Origin: Armatimonadota bacterium
Lineage (GTDB): Bacteria > Armatimonadota > UBA10988
DNA length: 35,567 nucleotides
Reading direction: 5' to 3'
Assembly (NCBI GenBank): GCA_016235455.1
Contig: JACRKZ010000038.1
Coordinates: forward strand, 1 to 35,567
Position 1 is the stretch's first letter. Every line of letters begins with the position of its first letter. Shown in pieces: positions 7,235 through 14,511 of the stretch. The notes beneath the pieces are model-generated. The model searched no databases. It was given only the letters and a program-made list of their open reading frames with translations, and was not told the origin of the DNA. The position numbers were made by a program, and so were the translations under genes.

Positions 7235-9191
7235 GACCCACCCGCAGTACCGCCGCGTCGTTGGGCGCGATGGCCACCGTGCCGTCGGCCGCGACGCTGC
7301 CGCGCAGCGGCTCGCCCCACGACCAGCCGGGCGACAGCGCCAGCCGGTCGATCAGCTCGGCGGGCGAATGGTTGATGGCGATGATCACGCGCTCGCCCGA
7401 CGGCAACTCATGCTCGGTGACGGCCAGCGCCGGTGCCGACTTGCTCACCGCGCGCTGGGCCAGCAGGTCGGCGGCCACATGGCGGTAGATGCGCCAGGAC
7501 TGCGGCGCATCGTCGGCGTGGAAGCTGCCAGGCGTCTGGGTGTGCCACATCTCGATGGGCGCATTGAGGAAGAACACGCGCCCCCGGCCGTAGCTGGCCA
7601 CGGTGAAGGCCGGGCTGCCGTCGGCCTCGGTGCCGAGCACCTGCGCGTGCGTCACGCGGTGACGGACCCGGTGGCTGCCGCAGCCCGGCAGGCTCGGCTC
7701 ACCGAACACGCCGGACAGCGTGATCGGCTCGAACTCACGCCGGCGCTCGCGGGTCTGCGGCTCCAGGCCGACCACGGGCTCGAACCCGCTGGGCAGGCCG
7801 TCGGCCAGCGACAGATAGAGCGTGGCGCCCTCTTCCACGCGTGCCAGCAGTTCCAGCCAGCGCCGACGCGGGAGGATGAGGTGGCCGCTGAGGCATGGCA
7901 GCAGGTACAGCGACGCCTCGGGCAGCGGCTGGTCGACGTAGGCGAAGCGCAGGTCCAGCCCGGCCTGTTTGGCCAGCACGAAGCTGCTGTAGGCCACGCC
8001 CCATTGGTCCTGGCCCTGGGTCAGCAGACACACCGCCTCGGGCTCGCGCGGCGGCAGTGCCGGGAACGGCAGGCCATCGAGGAAGCGGCGGAAGGCGGTG
8101 ATCTCGCCGAGCACCGGCTTGGGGCTGCGGTCCAGCCGCATCAGCCCCAGCTCGCGCTCCACCGCGCACCAGTCGTACGGCGCATGGGCTAGATGCGACT
8201 GCTCGTGGGCACACCACCAGAACAGCCCGTGGCAGTCGTTGGCCCACAGCGAGAACAGGCAGGTGCGGACAAAGTCGGCGGCGACCGCCTCGCTGGCGAT
8301 CATCGGCCCCAGCGTGCCGATCTCCTGGCACAGGCACGGCTGCCCGCCGAGATCGGCGTAGTAGCGCGACTCCGCGGTGCCGTGCAGCGAGGTGCGCAGC
8401 GTGTTCACCGGATCCTGGTCGCAATGCGGCGTGAACACCGGATAGGGATGCGTGCAGAGCAGGTCGGTCCACTCGCCCTGGTCGGCGGCAGTCCAGGCGC
8501 CGCCGGGCGACAACGAGTGCATGCCCGAGACCACCGGCCGCGTCGGGTCGGCGCAGCGGATGGCGTTGGAGATGGTCGCGGTCCACACCGCGGCCTGCTC
8601 GCGCGTGGCGCTGCCCATGCAGTTGCACTCGTTGCCCAGATCCCAGCCGGCCACGGCGGGATGTCCCTTGAACCGGCCGACAAAGGCGCGGATGAAGCGC
8701 AGCTCCCACTCGATGGCCACGGGATCGGTCAGCGGGTTGCGGCCGGCCAGCCCGGGCGGCATGTACAGGCGCCCGCTCATCCAGCCGGTCAGCAGGCCGA
8801 CCAGCAGGCGCAGGCCATGCTCGTGGGCCAGGTCACAGAGCTTGCCGAAGCGCTCCATGGCCACCAGCGACAGGCCGGCGCGGCCCAATCGCGTGTCAGC
8901 CAGGGGCGCCTCGGCCCAGCGGAACTCGACGCGGTGGCCACCGCCACCATAGAGCTGTTCGATGGGCTGGAAGTCGGGCCACAGCGGAAAGACCCGCAGC
9001 ACCTGCAGCCCGGATTCGGCCAACGCCTTGAGGTCATCGGCGACGACCTGCGCATCCCAGTCGGCCCACATGCGCGTCCCGGCATGGGACGCCCAGTAGT
9101 TGCAGCCGACCAGGAATCGGCCGGGCTGGGTCAGATCCGATTGCACCATCTCGCTTGGCTCCGCTGCCGGCGAGACTTCACCGCGACGCAC
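7227..9191 (-). CDS. Clan GH-A glycoside hydrolase (GH5-like)
   Basis: This is a protein of up to 654 residues, cytoplasmic by appearance. FLVGCNYWASHAGTRMW opens a (beta/alpha)8 barrel of clan GH-A. The acid/base is Glu188 in WDLGNECN and the probable nucleophile is Glu290 in CLCQEIGTLG, numbered from the GTG at 9191. HPYP and FWWCAHEQSH line the expected barrel positions. Residues ~380-560 look like the Rossmann-like trimerisation domain common after such barrels, and the C-terminus is a beta-sandwich. The substrate is unknown; a beta-glycoside is likely. Two starts are possible: GTG 9191 (AGGAG four bases upstream, overlapping the MATE gene by 14 nt) or ATG 9149 (GGAG nine bases upstream), which begins just before the barrel. 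Confidence 0.85.
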   Translation of the reverse strand: MRRGEVSPAAEPSEMVQSDLTQPGRFLVGCNYWASHAGTRMWADWDAQVVADDLKALAESGLQVLRVFPLWPDFQPIEQLYGGGGHRVEFRWAEAPLADTRLGRAGLSLVAMERFGKLCDLAHEHGLRLLVGLLTGWMSGRLYMPPGLAGRNPLTDPVAIEWELRFIRAFVGRFKGHPAVAGWDLGNECNCMGSATREQAAVWTATISNAIRCADPTRPVVSGMHSLSPGGAWTAADQGEWTDLLCTHPYPVFTPHCDQDPVNTLRTSLHGTAESRYYADLGGQPCLCQEIGTLGPMIASEAVAADFVRTCLFSLWANDCHGLFWWCAHEQSHLAHAPYDWCAVERELGLMRLDRSPKPVLGEITAFRRFLDGLPFPALPPREPEAVCLLTQGQDQWGVAYSSFVLAKQAGLDLRFAYVDQPLPEASLYLLPCLSGHLILPRRRWLELLARVEEGATLYLSLADGLPSGFEPVVGLEPQTRERRREFEPITLSGVFGEPSLPGCGSHRVRHRVTHAQVLGTEADGSPAFTVASYGRGRVFFLNAPIEMWHTQTPGSFHADDAPQSWRIYRHVAADLLAQRAVSKSAPALAVTEHELPSGERVIIAINHSPAELIDRLALSPGWSWGEPLRGSVAADGTVAIAPNDAAVLRVGRG

Positions 9192-10596
9192 CGCGCTCCT
9201 CTATGCCGCGCTGCGACCAGCGCACCACCGTGCGGCGCCACATGAACCAGCCGGCCAGCCCGCGCGCCACCAGGCCCAGCGCCATGCCGACCCAGACGCC
9301 GTCGGAGCCCCACACGCGCGCCAGGTAGTAGGCCGAGGGGATGCCGATGCAGTACAGGCTGCAGACGTTGATGAGCAGCGGCGCGCGTGTGTCGCCGGTG
9401 CCGCGCAGGGCACCTTCGAGCGACATGCCCGCGCCCAGGAACGGCAGCGCCACCACCTGCGACCACAGGAACCGCGAGCCGATGTGCAGGATCTCGGCCT
9501 TGCGCGCCGGGTCATCATTGAAGATGAGGCCCAGCAGCCACGGCGCCGAGGCGGCGATGAGCAGGCTCACCGGGATCAGGTAGACCGACGCCACACGCGC
9601 CGCGGCCCAGCCGGTCTGGGCCGCGCGGCGCAGCCGGCGCGCGCCGTAGTTCTGGCCGACCATGGCCATGGTCGCCTCGGCAAAGCCCCAGGTGACCCAG
9701 GTGCCGAAGTTGCGCAGCAGCAGGCTCAGCCCATAGGCGGCGGCCGCCGCGCGACCGTCGTGGGTCTGATAGAGGATGCCGATGACCACCAGGCCCCACA
9801 CGTTGAGCAAGATGCTCGACAGCGCGTGCGGCGTGCCCAGCGTGACCATGCGGCCCAGCAGCGGACAATCGGGCAACCAGTGGCGCGGGGCCTCCAGCCG
9901 CAGCGTAAGCCGGCCCGAGGCCAGCAGCCAGTAGGCGGCCACCAGCACCAGCCCGCGACTCCACAGGTTGCCCCAGGCCGCGCCGACCACGCCCAGCGCT
10001 GGGATGCCCAGCGGCTTGATGCCGAAGATCAGCGCGTAGGTCATGCCGGCGGTCAGCAGATTGGTCCAGAAGGTCAGTTTGAGCGGCGTCTTGGTGTCGC
10101 CGGCGCCGCGTAGCGCGCCCATGGCGGCGAACGTGGCCAGCGTGGGCAGCAGTGACAGCACGACGATCTGCATATACGGCACGCCCAGCGCCATGACCTT
10201 GGCATCGCCACGGGTCAGCAGGCCCAGCAGCCACGGCGTGGCATACCAGCCGACCGGCGTAAGCACGGCCAGGACCAGCAGGCAGAACGAGATGAGCGCC
10301 TGGGTGGTGATGTGGCGCGCGACCTGTCGCTCGCCGCGGCCGATGGCCTGGGAGACCAGAATGCCCGTGCTGGCGGCCACCGCGCCGCCGGCCACCAGCA
10401 CGACCATGAGCACCTGCCGCGCCGCGGTGACCGACGCCACGGCCGTCTCACCCAGCCGCGCCACCATCACGCCGTCCAGGGCCGTGGCGATGCCCTGCAA
10501 GGCAGCCGTGGTCACCGTGGGCCAGGCCAGTTGCAGCAGCACTTGAGTGATCGGCCCGGTGAGCATGCGCTCGCGGGTGACGGTTTCACGTGGCAT
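9178..10596 (-). CDS. MATE family efflux transporter
   Basis: This 472-residue protein has 12 predicted membrane helices in two homologous halves. The paired signatures MGALRGAGDTKTPL and LEGALRGTGDTRAPL mark the halves of NorM/DinF-type MATE exporters, which expel cationic drugs or metabolites using a Na+ or H+ gradient. The ATG at 10596 is chosen because the helical region begins right after MPRETVTRERML; a longer frame to 10785 adds a basic, non-membrane stretch without support. There is no ribosome site, and a TACACT hexamer ends six bases before the ATG, so the transcript may be leaderless. It is the first gene of the operon with glycosidase, deacetylase-like and phosphotransferase genes. 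Confidence 0.9.
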   Translation of the reverse strand: MPRETVTRERMLTGPITQVLLQLAWPTVTTAALQGIATALDGVMVARLGETAVASVTAARQVLMVVLVAGGAVAASTGILVSQAIGRGERQVARHITTQALISFCLLVLAVLTPVGWYATPWLLGLLTRGDAKVMALGVPYMQIVVLSLLPTLATFAAMGALRGAGDTKTPLKLTFWTNLLTAGMTYALIFGIKPLGIPALGVVGAAWGNLWSRGLVLVAAYWLLASGRLTLRLEAPRHWLPDCPLLGRMVTLGTPHALSSILLNVWGLVVIGILYQTHDGRAAAAAYGLSLLLRNFGTWVTWGFAEATMAMVGQNYGARRLRRAAQTGWAAARVASVYLIPVSLLIAASAPWLLGLIFNDDPARKAEILHIGSRFLWSQVVALPFLGAGMSLEGALRGTGDTRAPLLINVCSLYCIGIPSAYYLARVWGSDGVWVGMALGLVARGLAGWFMWRRTVVRWSQRGIEERGASR

Positions 10597-10602
10597 AGGG
10601 TT

Positions 10603-10608
10603 AGTGTA
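10603..10608 (-). promoter_or_regulatory. -10-like TACACT, possible leaderless MATE promoter
   Basis: On the minus strand TACACT is followed by exactly six bases and then the ATG at 10596. This spacing would put the transcription start at or next to the start codon. No Shine-Dalgarno sequence and no clear -35 box are visible. Confidence 0.35.
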
Positions 10609-10655
10609 CGGCCGGATCGGCGATGCGTAGTAGAGGAACTGGCGGCCCGAGTGTG

Positions 10656-10690
10656 CGTCTGACCAGCAGACGTCAGCAGACGTCAGCAGG
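10656..10690. repeat. Tandem 10-bp repeat and small palindrome in a divergent promoter region
   Basis: The unit AGCAGACGTC occurs twice in tandem at 10665-10684 with a partial third copy (AGCAGG) after it; each full unit contains the palindrome GACGTC. It overlaps a CGTCTG/CAGACG inverted repeat at 10656-10672. The element lies in the ~100-bp spacer between the divergent MATE operon and the small membrane protein gene, where an operator would be expected. Confidence 0.45.
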
Positions 10691-10699
10691 GGAAGCGGC

Positions 10700-11200
10700 G
10701 TGCGGACCGCAATGTCAGATCGCCAGATTGTGCTCTTCGGCGGGTTCCTGCCGCGCCGGCTCCCCAGCGCACGCCAGCGGATCACGCGAGCAGTGGTGGT
10801 CGCGGCGCTGCTCTACTGGCTCGGCGTGCCCATGGCGCTGGCCTGTCGTCTGTTGGTGGCTGGTCCAGGCGCCGAGACCGTCATGGCCGCCGCTGCCGGC
10901 CCCGACGGCTGGCGGTTCAAGGTGACTCAGGAGTGGGGCCGCGACCTGCCGCCCTTCGAGATCAGGTTCTACTCGAGCCACGCCGGCCAGCCATGGGTGT
11001 TCCACTACGTGGACCACGAAGCCACGCTCTGGCGCCGGGCGAGCATCCGCATCGAACCGGACAAGGATCGCGCCTTGCTGTTCCGCGGCAGGGAGATCGT
11101 CGGCACCTTCGATTTCGTCACGGCAGAACTCTACCTGGCCAGCCGCTACAACATCGACGCGGAAGGCAACATCAGCCCCGGCGCCAGGCGCGAACGATGA
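10700..11200 (+). CDS. Hypothetical membrane-anchored protein
   Basis: The gene encodes 166 residues. A basic N-terminus is followed by one hydrophobic helix (about residues 30-52, AVVVAALLYWLGVPMALACRLLV), then a ~110-residue domain of mixed beta character (EIRFYSSHAGQPWVFHYVDHEATLWRRASIRIE). I do not recognise the family. GTG at 10700 is preferred because GGGGAAG lies five bases upstream; the ATG at 10712 is too far from it. The stop overlaps the start of the next small gene in an ATGA, so the two products are probably made together. The gene is divergent from the MATE operon. Confidence 0.65.
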   Translation: MRTAMSDRQIVLFGGFLPRRLPSARQRITRAVVVAALLYWLGVPMALACRLLVAGPGAETVMAAAAGPDGWRFKVTQEWGRDLPPFEIRFYSSHAGQPWVFHYVDHEATLWRRASIRIEPDKDRALLFRGREIVGTFDFVTAELYLASRYNIDAEGNISPGARRER

Positions 11201-11331
11201 CCAACCCGCCCCGCCACCGGTCATCCGTGGAATGGCGGCTGGCGCTGACCGCGCTCGTCTCCGTCGCCATCATCGTCACGGCCATGATCTACGCTGGCCA
11301 CGTCTTCTCGTGGGCACTGGTTGTGGACTGA
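11197..11331 (+). CDS. Small single-helix membrane protein, coupled to the upstream gene
   Basis: This 44-residue protein has a basic start (MTNPPRHRSSVEWR) and one hydrophobic helix (LALTALVSVAIIVTAMIYAG) with a short tail ending VVD. Its ATG overlaps the stop codon of the preceding gene (ATGA, 4 nt), a classical coupling arrangement, which makes a real gene more likely than the length alone would suggest. It may form a membrane complex with the protein encoded at 10700-11200. The function is unknown. Confidence 0.6.
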   Translation: MTNPPRHRSSVEWRLALTALVSVAIIVTAMIYAGHVFSWALVVD

Positions 11332-11374
11332 GGCTGACGCGGGCTCCGCCATGGCAGGCCGTGGCCGCGCGTGC

Positions 11375-11380
11375 TACGCT
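11375..11380 (+). promoter_or_regulatory. -10-like TACGCT, possible leaderless sulfatase promoter
   Basis: GCTACGCT ends six bases before the ATG of the sulfatase gene, the same spacing as at the MATE gene. No Shine-Dalgarno sequence is present before this ATG. Confidence 0.3.
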
Positions 11381-11386
11381 GGTGTC

Positions 11387-12865
11387 ATGAACCGCCGAGA
11401 CTTCGTCGCCTCCACCGCCGCCGCCGCGGCCGCCTTCGCGGCCGGCGCCGCGCCCGCGCCCGCGCCCCAGCCCAACATCCTGTTCTGCCTGGCCGACGAC
11501 TGGATGTGGCCTCACGCCTCCTGCCTCGGCGACGCGGTGGTCAAGACGCCGACCTTCGACCGCGTCGCGCGCGAGGGCGTGTTGTTCCGCCATGCCCATA
11601 CCGCCGCGCCGTCGTGTACCGCGTCGCGCGCGGCCATCCTCACCGGTCAGTACCCCTGGCGGCTGGGGCCCGGCGTCAACCTGACCAGCTGCCTGCCGGC
11701 CGAGCACGAGGTCTACCCCGACCTGCTGGAAGCGGCCGGCTACCACGTGGGCTACACGCGCAAGGGCTGGGCGCCCGGCAACGAGACAGCCGCCGGCCGC
11801 CGCCGCAATCCCGCCGGCCCGCGCTACCGCGACTTCGGCGCCTTCCTGGACAAGCGAGGTGCAGACCAGCCGTTCTGCTTCTGGTTCGGCAGCGTGGAGC
11901 CGCACCGCGGCTACGAACTCGACAGCGGCGACAAGGGTGGGCTCGACCCGGCAAAGGTCAAGGTGCCGCCCTATCTGCCCGACTGCGACACCGTGCGCCG
12001 GGACATCTGCGACTACTACTTCGAGGTGCAACGCTTCGACAGCGATGTAGCCCTGCTACTCGACCAGGTCGAGCGCGCCGGCCTGGCCGACAACACCATC
12101 GTGGTGATGACCGGCGACAACGGCTGGCCCTTCCCGCGGGGCAAGGCCACCCTCTATGAGGCCGGCACCCACGCGCCGCTGGCCATCCGCTGGCCCGGCC
12201 ACATCAAGCCCGGGCGAACCGTCGACGACCACGCCAGCCTGGCCGACCTGTGCCCCACCTTCCTGGAAGCCGCCGGGCTGAAGCCGGCTACCAAGATGAC
12301 CGCGCGCAGCCTGATGCCCGTGCTCAGCGCCGCGGGCGATGGACAGATCGACCCGACGCGCGACCACGTTGTGACCTGCATGGAGCGCCATGTCCGCTGC
12401 CGCGACATCGGCACGGGCGACGGCGCCGGCTATCCCATGCGCGCCATCCGCACCGCCCGCTACGGTCTCATCGCCAACTTCCACCCCGAGCGCTGGGGCT
12501 CGGGCGATCCCCTCGGTTTCGAGGTGCCCGGCGCCCAGCCGGCCACCTACCAGCAGCTCGCCAGCACGACACGCACCGCCTATGCCGACATCGACGCCGG
12601 CCCCACCAAGGCTTGGATGGTCACCCACCGCGACGAGCCGAAGTTGCGCCCGCTGTTCGACGCGGCCTTCGGCAAGCGGCCGGCGCGCGAGCTGTATGAC
12701 CTGCTGGCCGACCCCTACGAGCAGCACAACCTGGCCGGCGATCCCGCCCATGCCGCGGCGCTGGCCGACCTTGAGGCGCGGCTCATGGCCGAACTGAAGG
12801 CAACGGCCGACCCGCGAGTGACCCCCGGCGCGCCCGAGCCCGACCAGCTGCCGCCCACGGGCTGA
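11387..12865 (+). CDS. Tat-exported type I sulfatase
   Basis: This 492-residue protein begins with a twin-arginine signal (MNRRDFVAS, then an Ala-rich stretch ending APAPAPQ), so it is exported folded. The metal-binding Asp pair is in LADDW (Asp37, Asp38). The active-site motif CTASR (Cys77-Arg81) matches C-x-A/P-S-R, whose Cys is converted to formylglycine by FGE. GDNGWPFPRGKATLYEAGTHAPLAIRWPG is the second conserved block with metal ligands and catalytic Lys. The layout resembles sulfamidase-like polysaccharide sulfatases. It probably removes sulfate from a glycan in the periplasm; the exact substrate is unknown. The start is fixed by the Tat signal; the upstream in-frame extension is not signal-like. 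Confidence 0.92.
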   Translation: MNRRDFVASTAAAAAAFAAGAAPAPAPQPNILFCLADDWMWPHASCLGDAVVKTPTFDRVAREGVLFRHAHTAAPSCTASRAAILTGQYPWRLGPGVNLTSCLPAEHEVYPDLLEAAGYHVGYTRKGWAPGNETAAGRRRNPAGPRYRDFGAFLDKRGADQPFCFWFGSVEPHRGYELDSGDKGGLDPAKVKVPPYLPDCDTVRRDICDYYFEVQRFDSDVALLLDQVERAGLADNTIVVMTGDNGWPFPRGKATLYEAGTHAPLAIRWPGHIKPGRTVDDHASLADLCPTFLEAAGLKPATKMTARSLMPVLSAAGDGQIDPTRDHVVTCMERHVRCRDIGTGDGAGYPMRAIRTARYGLIANFHPERWGSGDPLGFEVPGAQPATYQQLASTTRTAYADIDAGPTKAWMVTHRDEPKLRPLFDAAFGKRPARELYDLLADPYEQHNLAGDPAHAAALADLEARLMAELKATADPRVTPGAPEPDQLPPTG

Positions 12866-13207
12866 CAGCGGGAGGATTCGCCGGGTCGCGACGCAATGGC
12901 ACGAGCAGTCTCGGAGCGCCGCCATGCGTCGCTACCTGCTAGTCGATGGCACCGGCGCCGAAGTGCCCCACCAAGTGCTCGACGGCGGGCAGCTCCTGCT
13001 GCTGCGCACCAACTTGCCCGTCGGCGCGGACGGCGCTGGCAGGTGAGCACCGGGCGATCGCCCGCGCGGTGACGGGCGGCGCACGGTCAAGCTGCGGAGC
13101 ACGTGGGACAGGGGCGGCGAGCCTATGGTCACTGTCACACCCGGCCCGTGCTGGTTCGACTCGGGCACCGTGCCGCGACGGGCAGTGCTGCGGCGAAAGG
13201 GTGTAGG
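12866..13207 (+). other. Spacer between sulfatase and URO-D gene
   Basis: This 342-base stretch has no established gene. It contains one short open frame at 12924-13046 (separate entry), a T-loop-like GGTTCGACTC that has no tRNA around it, and no clear terminator. The base composition is like the flanks. Confidence 0.5.
12924..13046 (+). CDS. Possible 40-residue protein or gene remnant
   Basis: An ATG frame encodes 40 residues (MRRYLLVDGTGAEVPHQVLD, then GGQLLLLRTNL and a Gly/Ala tail). The N-terminal part has the look of a genuine two-strand protein segment rather than random GC-rich translation. There is no good ribosome site close to the ATG. It may be the remaining start of a lost gene. 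Low confidence. Confidence 0.2.
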   Translation: MRRYLLVDGTGAEVPHQVLDGGQLLLLRTNLPVGADGAGR

Positions 13208-14377
13208 ATGACCTGCATGACCAGTCGGGAACGCGTGCTGACCGCGTGTGCCCATCGGCAGCCCGACCGCGTGCCCATCGACCTGGGTGGCGGCTCCGGC
13301 GCCAGCGGCATCCACGTCCTGGCCTACGATCGGCTCCGCGCCCACCTTGGGTTGGCGCATGGCACCGTGCGCTGCAACGACCTCATGCAGCAACTCGCGG
13401 TGGTCGAGGGCGACATCTACGAACGCTTCGGCTTGGACGTCATGGCCATCGACGGTACCTGCGTGCTGCGCGACTGGGAGACCTATCCGCTGTTCGACGG
13501 CCTGCGCGTGGAGCTTCCCGCGGGTCTCGATCTCCAGCGGCAAGCCGATGGTGAATGGCGGTTCCAGGACGCCGCGGGCCGGCTCTACCGCAAGCCGACG
13601 CGCTCCTACTACTTCGACGCGGCCGACGGCATGGGCTGGCACAACCTGTCACCGGCGCTCACCGACGAAGTACTGGAGCAGATCCGCGAGCGGGCCGCCA
13701 CGCTGTACCGCGAGACGGACCTGGCTTTGACCGCGCGGTTCGGCGGCGGCTTCTCGTCCCACCATCCGCGGTTCCTCATGGATCTGGTGCTGGAACCGGC
13801 CCGCGTCGAGGACGAACTGGCGCGCCGCTGCGACCAGCTCATTGCGCATTACGGGCGCATCCACCAGGCCATTGGCGACTTCACCTTCTGCGCGGTATTC
13901 GCCGACGACCTGGGCACGCAGCAGGGACCGATGATGTCGCCCGACCTGTTCGGCTGCGCCATCGCACCGCACTACCGACGGTTCACCGACTGGCTGCACC
14001 AGCACACCAACTGGCAGTTGCACCTGCATTCCTGCGGCGCCATCGAACCGCTGATGGCCACCTTGGCCGACGTTGGGGTTGATATCCTCAACCCGATCCA
14101 GACCTCGGCGGCCGGCATGGACCCCGCCGAACTCAAGCGCAAATACGGCCATCGCCTGACGTTCTGGGGTGGCGGTTGCGACACACAGCGCGTGCTCGGC
14201 TTCGCCTCGCCCGACGAAGTCGCCGACCATGTGCGCGAACGCGTGGCCATTCTGGCGCCGGGCGGAGGGTTCGTCTTCAACCAGGTGCATGTGGTGCAGG
14301 CCACCGTCGATCCGGCCTCCATCGAGGCCATGCTGGACACCGCACGGGCCAGCGGCGTCTACCCGATTCGGGTCTGA
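13208..14377 (+). CDS. URO-D superfamily protein with complete Zn site (methyltransferase-like)
   Basis: This 389-residue protein resembles the uroporphyrinogen decarboxylase family, in the MtaA/CmuA-like branch rather than true HemE. It opens with RERVLTACAHRQPDRVPIDLGGG, the usual family start. His274 and Cys276 in LHLHSCGA, plus Cys324 in WGGGCDTQRVL, match the H-x-C...C zinc ligands of corrinoid-dependent methyltransferases. A role in methyl transfer or demethylation is therefore possible, but no corrinoid protein gene is adjacent. AAGGG six bases before the ATG at 13208 supports this start; ATG 13217 is an alternative. The gene lies downstream of the sulfatase and just before the tRNA-Lys promoter. 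Confidence 0.85.
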   Translation: MTCMTSRERVLTACAHRQPDRVPIDLGGGSGASGIHVLAYDRLRAHLGLAHGTVRCNDLMQQLAVVEGDIYERFGLDVMAIDGTCVLRDWETYPLFDGLRVELPAGLDLQRQADGEWRFQDAAGRLYRKPTRSYYFDAADGMGWHNLSPALTDEVLEQIRERAATLYRETDLALTARFGGGFSSHHPRFLMDLVLEPARVEDELARRCDQLIAHYGRIHQAIGDFTFCAVFADDLGTQQGPMMSPDLFGCAIAPHYRRFTDWLHQHTNWQLHLHSCGAIEPLMATLADVGVDILNPIQTSAAGMDPAELKRKYGHRLTFWGGGCDTQRVLGFASPDEVADHVRERVAILAPGGGFVFNQVHVVQATVDPASIEAMLDTARASGVYPIRV

Positions 14378-14385
14378 TTCGCCTG

Positions 14386-14414
14386 TTGACGCGACGCGGA
14401 TCCGATGCTAATAT
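14386..14414 (+). promoter_or_regulatory. Sigma-70 promoter of tRNA-Lys
   Basis: TTGACG (14386-14391), a 17-base spacer and TAATAT (14409-14414) form a near-consensus promoter. The expected transcription start near 14421 is about seven bases before the tRNA. It begins nine bases after the URO-D stop codon. Confidence 0.72.
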
Positions 14415-14427
14415 CCTGCCTGCTCGA

Positions 14428-14500
14428 GGGTCATTAGCTCAATTGGTAGAGCAGCGGACTCTTAATCCGTTTGTTTCAGGTTCGAGTCCTGAATGACCCA
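14428..14500 (+). tRNA. tRNA-Lys (anticodon CTT)
   Basis: The 73-nt sequence folds as a standard cloverleaf. The acceptor GGGTCAT (14428-14434) pairs with ATGACCC (14493-14499). The D arm is GCTC/GAGC. The anticodon stem GCGGA/TCCGT encloses loop CTCTTAA with anticodon CTT at 14461-14463. The T arm TCAGG/CCTGA encloses TTCGAGT. The discriminator is A. The 3' CCA is not encoded and must be added after transcription. Confidence 0.97.
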
Positions 14501-14511
14501 TTCCACCCCTC

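Noticed and set aside
5609..7375. 588-residue plus-strand frame opposite the phosphotransferase and deacetylase-like genes
   Set aside because: It is an antisense shadow with Arg/Gln/His bias, crossing two supported minus-strand genes.
13153..13162. GGTTCGACTC, resembling a tRNA T-loop
   Set aside because: No acceptor, D or anticodon stems can be formed around it.
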